From Phoronis australis (taxonomy: Eukaryota > Phoronida > Phoronidae), in assembly GCA_002633005.1 (NCBI GenBank), contig NMRA01000728.1, forward strand, positions 3,385 to 58,563: a stretch of DNA of 55,179 nucleotides, in the 5' to 3' direction. Of this stretch, positions 31,746-43,929 are shown piece after piece (position 1 is the stretch's first letter; each line of letters opens with the position of its first letter). Position numbers and translations under genes: made by a program. A model generated the notes under the pieces. It saw nothing but the letters and a program-made list of their open reading frames with translations, was not told the DNA's origin and made no database searches.

Positions 31746-32190
31746 AAAACGAATCACATAGAAACCTAAAAGTTTTTAGAAGACTTAAGCTTTCCACACA
31801 TGAAAAACTCCAGTTTTCTGAAGAACTTATGAAGTCAGGAAAACTTAAGTTTCTATAAGTGGAAAAACTTAAGTTTTTCGAAAAACTTAAGAAGTCATGA
31901 AAAGTTTTTAAAATTCGAAAAACTTAAGTTTGTGATTAACTTAAGTTATCAGAAAAACTTAAGTTTTGATAGTACGAATAACTTAACTTTTCATAAAAAC
32001 TTAAGTTATTACAGTACTTGAAACTTAAGTTTTCTGAAAAACTTAAGCTTTTGACGAAAAACATAAGTTTTAAAAACTTAAGTTTCTTTTAAAAACTTAC
32101 GTTTCTTTTAAAAACTTAAGGTTTTCGCAAGAATTTAGGTTTTTCCTCTAAGACTTAAGTAAGTTTCCAAAAACTTAAGTTTTTTCGCCA
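31746..32190. repeat. Array of irregularly spaced CTTAAG palindromes (AAACTTAAGTTT)
   Basis: About 14 exact CTTAAG sites lie between 31780 and 32180, most inside AAACTTAAGTTT or a one-base variant. A random stretch of this length would have roughly none. Spacing varies (about 16 to 45 bases), so this is not a simple head-to-tail satellite. Spacers are A/T-rich with recurring 'ttcgaaaa' and 'tctgaaaa'. The site is the same on both strands, so the array can fold into many small hairpins. No coding frame. Confidence 0.8.
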
Positions 32191-35100
32191 AAGTCCTATT
32201 TTTTCGGGCGAGGCTAACGGGACTTACCCGTAGATGTGTTCAGACAATTGACAGCCAATTGACACGTATTCACTGTAATTCTGACTTTCTAAATCAATAG
32301 CTGTACCTGGGCTATTGAATGGAAACATCAATGAGCTGTTAATTTACTGTTTAATTAATATCAAAACAATTGTTGTAAATTTTCTTTTATTTTCAGAAAT
32401 ACAAAACAAACAAGCCACTTGATCACCCTATATTCGACTACCAACGAAACCACAGCAAGGAAGAAAAGGTGTAATGGAAATTTTCGATCACGGAATTTTA
32501 TACAAAACTGATTGTTACTTATAATGTGTATATCGTATGTGTACATGTACACACACACGTTTAGCATCAGATGCTCTACATTTCAAGGTTCAGCACGCGA
32601 AATTATTTACTTGTTTTCCAATATATGATGATTTTGACGCGTCTTAACGTTCTCGAACATATCTTAACTAATTCTCTCAAAATCAACGGTCGTGTAACGA
32701 TAGCTGTTGGAGCGAAGACGATTTTTTACACTCACGTATATGTATACGTTGTCACCCGTTTCCACCATATCTATCCGGCATGTATCCAGTCGTAGGAGTT
32801 CAAGGTTCACTTGCATTTTTTTTTTGATATCAACAACATTCTTTGATGGACGTTTAAGAAATTCGACACTTGGAGACGAAGGCCCCTCGTGAATTTGTTA
32901 AGTGAACTTTTGATCATAAATGTTTGTTTTTGTCGTCCGCCTCCCTCGGTAAAGTGTGGCGAAACTTAACAAGTGTGTTCTTGTTCAGGAGAACATGAAT
33001 TCAGTCCTTCTATGACATTAATGTACACGTCTGCAGTACAAAATGTGTGTGTTATTTCCCATGTGATATCTTCCCCGTCTACCTACGCTGTCGTGTCGAA
33101 TTGTGTTCGTTGCTTCTATTTTATGTTCAATCTAATACTACAACTTTGGCCATGTTTACTTTATAGTCACATTTAAATGTTACTGAACGAAAATAACACA
33201 CAGCTTTTGATTCTCACAGCATTCATTACACAATAACCAACTGACGAGGTTTCCACAGGACTCCTCACTCAAGACCAGGGTATTATAGAAACAAAAAGTG
33301 AATATGGAGCTCTTTCAAAGCCACGAATGAAGCCTTATCATTTGAAAAAATCTTGACTGCTATCGTTTATTGATTTAAAATCGAACTCTTTTGTGAAACA
33401 TAAAGCCGCCGGTTTCATTGGTGGCACAGGTTATAAAATTGACCATACACATTCCCCAGAGAGTACTAGTGCATTGATGTATTTTTCATGGATGGAAACT
33501 TTGAAATCTAAACAGCCAAACGACGGACTAATGCATAAGGTTGGGAGAGCGTAGCTAAGTAACTTGCTCTTCTTCCCGTAAAGGATATTTTGAGTTTACT
33601 AGTAGTGCGAAATCTAGAGAGAATATTTGAAATAATGATCATCCCTTGTATCGGTCATGTAAGTGATGCACACGGTGGGCGCATATGTCTAATGTTGACA
33701 ATTCTAGTTTCTTTTTAACTTTACTGGCAAGGCCAGTAAGTGGACGACGAAATGCATTTACATGCAATGTGAGAAATGACCAAGTATGTGTGACAGCTAA
33801 ATGAAAATTTAGTCTTATTTTTCGATTATTAGCAATACATGACCATCACAGCTAGGGCATGGGAAGCGGAGTCCACGGTTTCGAGTTAAGTATGCGCGTG
33901 CGCCCTCACGCGGTGGAAAACTAGGGTAAACAAGTCAATTTTTTCTTTGAGCTACATCCTGAAAATAAATTGCATGTTTAATTTAAAATAGCGAGCAATT
34001 GTCAAAAACGTTTCTTGATAAATCATTACGCCATCGGACCGTGAATGTTGCGGCGGTTTTCTGACACAGAGGTGTAGAGATTACTCATGAAATTAGCATT
34101 CATCCCCCGGCTATTTCCTTATCGCGGGTAAGAAAATCCACTATCAGACGTAACTTTCCGGCCAGGTGAGCTTAAGCCCTGTAATTGCATGTACTAACAA
34201 ATGCTCAGTAACTAATTGGCGTGTGCAATGAGCTAAACTCATAGATGACGTTAGACAGTACACCGCTCTGGTGGGACCCAACCAGAGGCCTCTATGCAGC
34301 CAGTTGTTGTCTAATGTCACGTTTAAGCAGAATGAACCTTGGGGAATTTTCCTCAAGAGGCGGTCAGGCGAATGTATCTCTTGTCTGATTTGTTTCACGT
34401 CGCGATCAATTATTGTTTCATCCGACGATCATTCTAACCTTGTGTACTACATTTACGCTTTTAAGTAAGAATATAAGCATCAGATCAGCAAGCAGTTGGC
34501 TCGCTGAGTTTGGATAACCCGCATCGAGCTATGAGCATTTGTTGACGGTTGGTCAGTTCACAGCTGTTTGTCTGTGCTGGTTCTTAATGTGTTTCAGTAA
34601 CTTAATGAATATTCAGGGTGTCTCTCGATCATTATGGGACGCAGTATAACGTGGACAAAAGCATGTCGCAGAAACATGCTTGTTAACTTCTTGACTCCAG
34701 AATTAGCTCAGTTTGGTCTCAGGATGCAGCTAGTTGGTACAACCTGTCCAAGAACTAGTCGACCAATAGAAACACTGATAAATGGCTTCCAGAACTGCCT
34801 CATATAACGTACGATATGTCCCAAGCCCCCGTGCTCTTCTGACTTGAATACAATCGATTTCTTGGTGAAGATTCTTAAAAAAGTTACGTAGCAACGAAAC
34901 AAACAGCATTTGAAGAATGTAATTTTCAAACGTAGTCGTCCGGTGTTACGCCCAGGGATCTTTAAAATAACTGGAAACATCAGAGCGTTAGCTCTGAGCA
35001 TAGACGTTTAAAAACGAATGTTTAGAGACTCAGGGGTGAACGTTTACTTGATGGAAGTGTCCATTTACTCACATAAGTTCACAATTTTTTGCACACGAGT

Positions 35101-35421
35101 ACGACTATTACATTATCCCATACGCGTTGAATCAGTAGAGGGAAATACGGCCATACAATAATGCTTTCCGTATTCACCTCCCGCACTACTTCAACTGTAA
35201 CCGCTGGCATGGAAAGTTCAAAAGGTTTGTCAATATCTACTTGACAATCAAATTTTCCGAAAATAATCTAAAGTAATACAATTGCAGCAGTGTAAATAAC
35301 ACTCAATATGCAATCATGTCCCAATCGTAATATCTGGAACAGGTCTGTTAATTACAGGACAGTTCTGAGTCAGTTTTCAATTGCTAAATATCATATCGTC
35401 TGCAACTCACGCGCCAAATGT
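32191..35421. other. Intergenic; no recognised gene
   Basis: Several short frames on both strands without domains, and no splice signals that join them. No transposon termini recognised. Confidence 0.45.
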
Positions 35422-35721
35422 CAGTAGCGGATTTAGGGGACAAGGGGGCCATGCCCCCACCCTAAAATGCCATTTGTTAATTTGGGGTGCGAATTGATGA
35501 CTAGTATATACGTGCACTCAGACGGGCTCGGGGGGCGAATGCACAATGCATAAGCCTTGAACAAACCCGTTTACCGTTTTTTTTTTAGTAATAACGTCCA
35601 CCAGTCCAAAACTTAGACACCCCAGCATCCTTAAATTTTAGGTTGGGTGTGAGCATGTGGCAAAATTCTGGTTATTCCTGTGTCTTGGCCCCCCTAGCTC
35701 AAAATCCTGGATCCGCCCCTG
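35422..35721 (+). mobile_element. hAT-like MITE, related to family A, with outer GCGGAT termini
   Basis: It starts CAGTAGCGGATTTAGGGG and its right end reverse-complements to CAGGGGCGGATCCAGG, the usual look of hAT-type invertebrate MITEs. The core shares family A signatures ('ctcggggggcgaatgcacaatgc', a T-run with 'tagtaa.a.gtcca', 'attttaggttgggtg.gagcatg'). It therefore links the two terminus types. The flanking 8-mers do not match, so no target duplication is confirmed. Confidence 0.7.
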
Positions 35722-35731
35722 AATCTTGTCG

Positions 35732-36411
35732 TTATTTATCTATTTTCAGGGTATATTAAAAGTTCAATGCACATTTACCGTTGCTTTCATCTTTGTTATC
35801 TCTTTTCAACTAATGTATCGTTACTTTAAAAACTGTTTCTTTTACTAGAGAAAGCTTGCAACCTAACGCGAAAGCACATACATATAGGATGTGATCAGCT
35901 ACGTGAACAGTCTGAGTGAAGTATTTAAAAAATCTGCCGAAAAATGAAAGAAACTTAGGAATTCGAAGCGTATGCGATAAATACAAAACGTACCTCGACT
36001 GGCGTCCATGAAGTAGCATCCCACTCGACATTGTACCGCGTATCGACCTCGACCATCGGTCTCGGTCCATACGTGGAATAATGTCTCGTGGAATATTACT
36101 TCATGTACGCCACTCTCGGTGCGCTTTGTGTATGTGCGCATGAGCCAGAAACCATTTCACGTCTTTTTCAGTCAAAAGTGGTTATATTACAGTTTGAAAA
36201 TGGCTACACTTCACGTGCCGACGAAACTGACGGGCGTTCACAATGACTCTGGCATTTCTAAGGAAGTTCGATAGTAGGGGAGAGCGCTAAGTCTGCGTGG
36301 ACATTTAAAACTGAAAATTTTGTGCTTCTAGCCAAATATGACATCAACGACGAGTTCTGTGAAATTAGTTACGAGATACTAACAATCCAACTACACACGC
36401 TTTGCCGTATA
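35732..36411 (+). repeat. Haplotype-overlap copy 1 (paired with 36413-37101)
   Basis: Starts ttatttatctattttcaggg and ends ctttgccgtata before the n. The copy after the n starts and ends identically. Differences are scattered substitutions plus small indels, for example 'gtacatgtacgtgg' in copy 2 against 'catacgtgg' in copy 1. No gene recognised inside; the frames on both strands are carried along in both copies. Confidence 0.85.
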
Positions 36412-36412
36412 N
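36412..36412. other. Single-n assembly joint
   Basis: Separates two allele-like copies of about 0.68 kb. Confidence 0.85.
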
Positions 36413-37101
36413 TTATTTATCTATTTTCAGGGTATATTAAAAGTTCAATGCACATTTACCGTTGCTTTCATCTTTGTTATCTCTTTTCAACTAATATATC
36501 GTTACTTTAAAAACTGTTTCTTTTACTAGAGAAAGCTTGCAACCTAACGCGAAAGCACATACATATAGGATGTGATCAGCTACGTGAACAGTCTGAGTGA
36601 AGTATTTAAAAAATCTGCCGAAAAATGAAAGAAACTTAGGAATTCGAAACGTATGCGATAAATGCAAAACGTACCTCGACTGGCGTCCATGAAGTAGCAT
36701 CCCACTCGACATTGCACCGCGTATCGACCTCGACCTTCGGTCTCGGTCCGTACATGTACGTGGAATAATGTCTCGTGGAATATTACTTCATGTACGCCAC
36801 TCTCGGTGCGCTTTGTGTATGTGCGCATGAGCCAGAAACCATTTCACGTCTTTTTCAGTCAAAAGTGGTTATATTACAGTTTGAAAATGGCTACACTTCA
36901 CGTGCCGACGAAACTGACGGGCGTTCACAATGACACTGGCATTTCTAAGGAAGTGCGATAGTAGGGGAGAGCGCTAAGTCTGCGTGGACATTTAAAAGTG
37001 AAATTTTTGTGCTTCTAGCCAAATATGACGTCAACTCGGACGAGTTCTGTGAAATTAGTTACGAGATACTAACTATCCAACTACACACGCTTTGCCGTAT
37101 A
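36413..37101 (+). repeat. Haplotype-overlap copy 2
   Basis: Second allele copy (689 bases against 680). The sequence becomes unique after 37101 (atttttataatttt). Confidence 0.85.
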
Positions 37102-40100
37102 ATTTTTATAATTTTATCCAAACCAAGTTCCCATTACTTACCAACTTCGCATTACTTGCAACGAATTCAAATGCGCACCATCGCCCCCCTCCCCATCCTC
37201 TTCCCCACCGTGTTTGAAGTTCATCAACAAAAATTAAATGTGTTTCGTTTTATTGGTACTCAAGCGACATTCAGCCTTTGCTTAATCATAAACGGAAACT
37301 CACAAAAGGTGGATTCATTATAACAAAACGGCAAAGTCAGACCGAGAGGTTGACCTATTTCGAAAACGACGTCAACAAATTTCTGGCACTCGTCAGAGCA
37401 CCCCGCGTTGTTTCTGTACGCTACCGTACATCAGCAGGACTTCCATTACCGAAACCGTTTTGTTGCTTTCTGTATACTTCTACCACTCATAACGTCGCCG
37501 CGGTTACACACACACACTGAACGAACCATACAACGAGACCTTAGATCGGCAAGACAGCCACATCATCAGCAACGCGCCTACAACATCTTACAGGCGGATG
37601 TGGGGAAGGGCGCTTGGAGCAAGCTGTTTATAGTCCCTACACGAACATTTTCTTTAGAAAATTGTGATTGACCCCTCCTTACGACGTCCTAGGTCCACCT
37701 GTACACCAAACTATCACTACCATTACACTATCTCCCCGACATTTATCCAAGTCCCCATTTCCACACCATGTGCACATCCAGGGAAGCTCTGCGAGTCTGC
37801 GGCAGCAGACACTTGTTCTTTCCTGCGGGTCCTTATAATGTAATCGGTTCTCACCCGGCCTATTCCGTGCGCAGCCAATAGTTTTTACTGAGTTATGCAG
37901 CCTGCTATATGTTTTTGCTAAATCACTGCAAATCACTCGAGCGCATCTTGAAACTTCTACCTCATGTTCTTTGTCCTAACGTCTGACCCTCGTTTTGCTT
38001 TGTGTGTTACCTTCTTCTTCTTCCAAAAATAATATTGCATTGAAGTCTTCAGTTGCTGTACTTCTCCGTCGTCCTCCAATACAGCAACACTGTTTAGGAA
38101 TACCTCGAAAATAATCACGAGGAATAGCCTTCCTATAGATCGTCTACAAAATTCACACACAGGTGCACTTTGACTTTAGTCATGACTCAAAAAATGCAAG
38201 GAACTACTACTTGACAGTGATGACTTCTTAAGGGAGCAACAAATGAATCTTTCCCAAAAAGCAGTGAAAGGCTTCGGGTTAGACCCTGCGTACCCACACA
38301 ACTTTTGGACAATAAACTGTGTCAGTGTCACATTTCACCGATCCGTTTAAAGTTTAAATGGACTATTTTGATTTAGACTTCTTATTGTTGTGAAATTTTT
38401 CCTTAGTCTAATTTGAGGTGATTTTGGAGCTTTGAAAAACCGGCAGCTCATTTTTGTTTGAGAACACGCTCTACAAGATAGTTTGTCGCGGCTCGTCATG
38501 TTATACTTGTACGTTGTGCATAGTATCAGGAAACAACGAACTGTCAGTTCAGCGCATGCCCAGAAATCACTTTATATCTGAATAAGGAACTATTTAAGGC
38601 AATTTCCGTAGCGGTAAATGGTCCATGACTTCAATTAGTTTCGTCGATGGAACACGTCACTCTGAGCTGAAGGGGTCGGTATCACCATAACAGGAAATAT
38701 GAAACAAGTGCCTTCGCAGTAATCACTCGTTATCTATGTTTGTGTCCGTATTTAAGTCTGACATTTTTATCGGTATCGTTATAGCGAAGCCAAGTTCTGT
38801 GTGATGATCAAACGGATGAGTAAAGTGCGCTGCTGTTAGTTTATACAAAAGGCAAGTATGTTAATATTAAACTTAGACCACACAAAGTGTTACCGAAAAG
38901 ACGAATGTTCTTTTTCTGCTCTCAGAAAAGCTTGCGCGCACGTCTCTGAATTTATGGAAATGTTGAGCTTCAAATTCTTAAGTGTGGTAATGCGATGCTG
39001 AAGAGGCAAATATTTAGCGTCACGATTATTTGGCTCGCCTGCATTATTATGGAGCGTAACTCGCCTCTGGTCGTCAATTAAGACGTATTATTACTTTTGA
39101 TTTTGCCGTTTTAACATTTTAATTGTCACCTGCGTCTGTGCGAAATTTCTTGCTGACATCAGACGCATTGCTGTACTCGTAAGCCAGGAAGTACACGTAT
39201 ATTCTGTTTGTCACAGTTAGTGATGTCCTAGCGATGACGTAAAAACATATTTAGCAACCTTTCCTTTTTGTGATTCACTTTGATACCGAATTCTGTTAAT
39301 TCTACATCAAACGAGGTAGACCTTTCAAGGGGTAAGAACGAGACTGGGAGTAAGTTTGAGGACAGACATTTGCAAAAGCACCAACTTGACGCAGCAGTGA
39401 CAATGACCTTAGAGACTGCCAGTGTTTTGCTTTGTGAGGATGCAGTTTAGTGCCAACCAGAGGTTGTTGATATTAGTAAGGATGCCAGTTTTATTCGTGC
39501 TTGATGCAGGTCTGTAAAGTTTGGAAAGATTCGAATGACCCACATTTTTCGTTAGTAAATGAACCGTTGACTAAGCTCGCATATGTTTATTTATTCGAAT
39601 TGCAAAAAGAAAAACATCGTCTCAAAGTTTAATGAATACATTTGCCGAAATTCTCTTTTGACAGAAATGCCAAGGTTTGTAAACGAAAAAACGTAGGTCA
39701 CAGTGAATTAAACCAGGATTTAAATTACGAGAAAATGGAGAGGCCGACTGAGATTCAGTTGTTCAATTCGGTGGTATCCGATTTTGTTCATCTTATACTC
39801 ATTACATCTTCCAGTCGTGTTTTCACTGTTGTACCCCAGTCAGTATGCATATTGAACTATGTGATGTCCCGATTAATGAGATTGAAACGTGATCGCTTTC
39901 ATCGCAAAAGGCATTGCGAACTGAATCTTCAGCAAATGATTTAGTACAACGAAAATTTGTAGATGTCGTTGCCTAGTGTAATGTCCATGAACAGACCCAC
40001 GGGCTATCAAATTGAACGTGTTAAAAAATGAAGAACAGAGATAGGCCTGCAATTATCTAAAAACAACGGGTCCCCTTTCTAAATACAGGAATAACCTTGG

Positions 40101-40462
40101 TAATTTTAGATTTTTATTGATCAGTAGTTCCAATACGTGGATTAAAAACGTATTCATCCAAATGTTTTCTGAGAAACCAAATGATTATGCGTTTTTACTC
40201 AATTATTACACAGACGACGAAATTAAAAAAATGTATAATCCCCCTCCCTTTTTATTATCTCCATGATAGCAATTATCAGCATATATTAATAAAAACAACT
40301 ACGGTTTTAAATCGACATGACACGTTTTGGTGTCATTTATTCAAACACCACCATCACAAGAGAGAATATAGTGGCCATCCAGCTAGGCCCAGCAACAAGT
40401 GATGAAACACAGACACAGACAGTTACAGGAGTGACAATAAAACTAGAGCAACAATGACAACC
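37102..40462. other. Intergenic; no recognised gene
   Basis: Minus-strand 37679-37936 and plus-strand 39642-39944 are the longer frames; neither shows a known domain. No transposon termini or exons were recognised. Confidence 0.45.
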
Positions 40463-40618
40463 AGCCTCTCGTTCAGTGACGCTAGGACATCTCTAAAAAG
40501 CAAGACTTCGAAAGATTACGTGAGATATTGCCGTGTATTTTAAATGAGAACACGTGACTTTGACTAGATTTTAGCTAGGTCCTAGCCTAGGTCCTAGCGT
40601 CTACTGAACGCACGCCTG
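40463..40618 (-). mobile_element. Small TIR element (MITE), family B copy 2 (reverse)
   Basis: Reverse copy of the element at 24717-24864, with better-preserved ends (CGTTCAGTGACGCTAGGAC at one end, CGTTCAGTAGACGCTAGGAC at the other after reverse complement). It abuts the GIY-YIG remnant, whose frame runs into it. Confidence 0.7.
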
Positions 40619-40995
40619 GTGTGCCAGTTGCCTGTTGAGATTGGGCTTGCACCAACTGATGTGTAGAATCTCACGAACTTTAAGCTCCTTTGTTGTTTCT
40701 GCTTGGTCTATTATTGTAAATTCATTGAAAGAGCTTTGCTCATAACAATGATTGGAGCTCTGTAGGTGAATATTTAAATGTGAACCTCTGTCAGAATTTA
40801 GATGTTCCCTGGTCCTGGTTTTCAAATGGCGAACAGTTTCGCCTATATAACCGGAGTCAAATCCGGCACAGATAAATTTGTACACTACCCTGGACCGAAG
40901 ACCCATACGAATTTTGTCCTTAGGGTTAAATAAATTTGACAGTTTTAGAGACTTGAATGTTAATACAACCCTTAAAGTGTAATTTGCAAGGTCCA
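40601..40995 (-). pseudogene. Penelope-like element remnant: GIY-YIG endonuclease domain
   Basis: Read on the minus strand from about 40995: a segment YTLRVVLTFKSLKLSNLF, then NPKDKI, then VVYKFICAGFDSGYIGETVR and HLKTRTREHL. This order (linker, slF.pKDki, VVYkf.C..C...YIGeT.RhL..R..EHl) is the C-terminal GIY-YIG domain of Penelope-like retroelements. The second Cys of the usual CxxC is Phe here. The frame ends at about 40601, overlapping the small TIR element. The RT part is absent on the upstream side; the RT remnant at 46.6-49.7 kb is on the same strand but several kb away, so common origin is unproven. Non-functional. Confidence 0.85.
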
Positions 40996-42339
40996 GTTAT
41001 GTTAAATTGCAATAATATCTTCAAGGAATTGCTATTTGGATGTATTTTATTCAAATCATCGTATTATTGTATCTTTAGTTATTTTAAAAAAGCGAAAATA
41101 AGAAAATGCGCGAAAAGTTGACCTTTGACACCGTGACATGGTGTTGGGGAACACAAACCAGATCATATCGAACAATGCAGTTCACTGCTATTATATCACA
41201 GTACACGTAGAACAAAGACCGTTCAACCTTGGCGTGTTTTAGCCATGGTGCATCGGCGTGTGTGTGTGCTAACTATTTTAACACCACCCAGGTGGAAGGC
41301 ATGAGCCCATTTAAATTCTAAAAAGAAAAGCATCTGGCTGCGTAATGGCAGGTTTTCGTGTGCTCTGCTCGTCTTTTGAAAATGACTGTCGAGTCAGCCA
41401 TCTGTCGGAGCCGAAATATGCTCCGACCATTTTGAGGACGGCTGCTTTGACGACAAACACATCATGACGGTTGAAGCTGGTCTTATAAAAAGGTAAGTTA
41501 CCTTGATAATTTTGATGTCTAATAATTCATGACGATTTCGCAGTGCCTGAACAATAACAATCTTTTTTCACAATCATCGTAGTTCTCAAGTGTTTAAAAT
41601 CTGTTGTTTTTCCGTGAAAGATTTAGTTATTAATGGATCAGTAAAACTAAAAGCCACAAAAAACTGTAAAGCTGATCTCAATAGATGTATGTATTTTGAA
41701 AAGAATGCAGACTATGAATAAAGTAAAACAGGATGGTAACTCAATTCCAAGGATTTGATTATTAAAGTAGTCTGCTTCAAAAAAAAACAGGATTGAAATC
41801 TGGTTTTGGCATTTGTTTGAAGATTATAAAAGAAGGCGAAATCTCGCAATTAGATATCATCGTGTTTTACTTTAATCATGGACGACTCTGGATTCAAAAT
41901 GTTTTTTTTTTACTTTTGAATTGCCGCTGTTGTGCTTTTCAGAGCATGTAAATGAAAGGAGAACATTTTCCACTTAGTGCGGAACAAAAGAGAAGCTGGA
42001 GATCTTGAAATTCGCTTAGAAATTGATGCCCCTCGAATGCCGACTGCTGGTGCTCCAGATGCTGGTGCTCCAGATGTGTCCAAGGAGGATGCCGTGGCAC
42101 AGATAAATTCAGACTTGGGGTTTTGTCAATGGACAGCATTGGAATTTCTTTCCGTCACAAATTTAACAGTCACTACCAATGTTTTAAATCAAATTTTTGA
42201 TAGTGGTACAGATAGCAATGCCATAGTGTTTGTAGTACCAGCAGTGGAAATTGTGAAAAGCTTTTGTGTGTGGTATTTGGCTGTCCCATTTGTATAGATA
42301 AACCCAGTGATATACTATGCTCTTATATTGAAACTACTG
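40996..42339. other. No confident gene; possible THAP-like fragment and an ORF at 41977-42297
   Basis: At about 41421-41493 the + frame reads EICSDHFEDGCF and then TVEAGLIKR before a donor-like gtaagt. The CxxHF pattern resembles the second half of a THAP zinc finger, but the first Cys pair is not in the same frame. A + frame at 41977-42297 (106 codons, with TAGAPDAGAPD) follows an acceptor-like tgtgcttttcag at about 41930-41941. The two could be decayed exons of a THAP-containing transposase. Evidence is thin. Confidence 0.3.
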
Positions 42340-42465
42340 CCCCCCCTCAGTAAAATTCTCCCAGATTCCATTTGACTGTTTGGGGGTGCGAATGTCTGAC
42401 GGGCAAAATCCTGGCTAATACCGTGCCCTGGCGCCCCTAGCTCAAAATCCTGGATCAGCACCTGG
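42340..42465 (-). mobile_element. Partial hAT-like MITE end (related to the 35422 copy)
   Basis: Reverse complement reads 'atccaggattttgagctagggg', 'ccagggcacggtattagccaggattttgcc', matching the right end of the 35422 element. Only one end is present. Confidence 0.55.
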
Positions 42466-42873
42466 AAAAATTTCAATGGTTCTTCAATACAATGACTATA
42501 AATATTGCGGCATAGCTTTTTTAAGTATATTTGATTTGCACTAAACTGTTGCTGTCCCATACAGTGGGTCGGCATAGGAGGACTTTCTTAATTGGAGGTG
42601 AAAAGGTACTTGTTTGGGTCGTCAGTCTTTTCGTGCGACAATCTCATCTAAATTGTACACATAATAATCACTTGCACAGAATTCGAACATTGTCTTGGGA
42701 ATTTTTGAGTGAGTGGTATAAGCACTCCCTCCAGATTTCCCAATTCCTTCTCATGTGCATACTTTTTGTGTTTTCACACCATGTCATAGACATCTAAAGC
42801 TATTGCATACTGGAGCTTTTGGGTTGAGATTCAGTGGTTGCTGTGTCGTGTTATTTGATTTCTCATTGAATTA

Positions 42874-43013
42874 CAGTAGAACTCGCTAAGTTGTATCCAG
42901 TGAGACTGAGATATTTCATCAAAGTTAGAGTTATTTGGAGGCGTTACTGCGGATTTAATGCTAACCTTTCTAAAGTTCCCACTGAAGCGCTACCAATTTA
43001 GAGAGTTCTACTG
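42874..43013. mobile_element. Tigger/pogo-like MITE, 140 bp, TA target
   Basis: Starts CAGTAGAACTCGCTAAG and ends GAGTTCTACTG, with TA on both sides (42872-42873 and 43014-43015). The terminus CAGTRRAACY... with TA duplication is typical of Tigger/pogo elements. Non-coding. Confidence 0.75.
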
Positions 43014-43520
43014 TATAAGAAGAGGGCAGAAGATTCAGTCTCGACTTCAGACTATGGCCCAGATTCAAAACTTTTAATTTTTTATGTAAGAGCCATACTG
43101 TTCAATGTGTTCGCTTCAAGCACACAAACTGGGCTCCAATGAGACAAATTCCTCTGTTTACCTAGGTAAACCATAAGTTTAACTATGTTGAGTTTAGAGG
43201 TTTATAATGTAGTCCTAGTTAAATTACACTTGGCGTGACCATGTTATCATAAGTAACCAGATTGATGAGCATCAATAAATGCTGCTCGCTGTGTTAATTA
43301 TTTATCATTCTGAAACCACAGAAGTCTATTCATGGAATGCCTACTCCAATTTCATGCCGCTGAAGTTGCACTGCGATTGCATTCGTTTATTACGACGTTT
43401 GATCTTTCTATGGAATTTGTCACTACAACTTTTTGCAAGTCGTTTGAATTACATAAAACTAGTCCCTGAGTCACAAGTTTTTATAACAGGATACATAAGT
43501 CATGTGGAGGAGTTGGTATT
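43014..43520. other. Intergenic; one unrecognised + frame
   Basis: The + frame 43279-43605 runs into the TIR element that follows. No domain is recognised and it is not called as a gene. Confidence 0.4.
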
Positions 43521-43929
43521 CCAGGGCCCGGTCTCTAATCTTTGTACTCGAAACAAACTCGAAACTATTTTTGGCAATTTCTCTGCTCCTTTTGTGCGAA
43601 CTTAAGATAATTGGTTATCAGACTGTGCTCGAATACATTATAGTTTGTGCATAGGACTTTCTAGTTCAAGTTTGCCCTTGAAGACCCTATATTCGTGCTA
43701 AAAACTCGAGAGAAAAACTAGAAATTTCGAGTTCAAACTCGAACTTATTGCGTTAATATTGGGTTTACAAACTGTGAACTAAGGGCAATAAATTATCTAC
43801 GTAAGTTATTGTGTACACGAGCATAGAATAATAAACACTTATCTTGATTTCGCCCAAAAGTAGAGTAGAAAATGCCAAACCTAATTTAGAGTTCCATTTC
43901 GAGTAAGAAGATTGGAGACCGGGCCCTGG
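43521..43929. mobile_element. TIR element of about 0.4 kb with CCAGGGCCCGGTCTC ends
   Basis: The left end CCAGGGCCCGGTCTC and the right end GAGACCGGGCCCTGG are a perfect 15-bp inverted repeat. Weaker similarity continues inwards ('taatctttgtactcgaaa' against 'caatcttcttactcgaaat'). The interior is non-coding and rich in 'ctcgaa/ttcgag' words. Flanks do not show a clear duplication. The superfamily is not certain; a CAGGG start is common in hAT elements. Confidence 0.75.

Noticed and set aside
31746-32190. CRISPR-like array.
   Set aside because: Repeats are only 6-12 bases, palindromic and irregularly spaced, in eukaryotic DNA.
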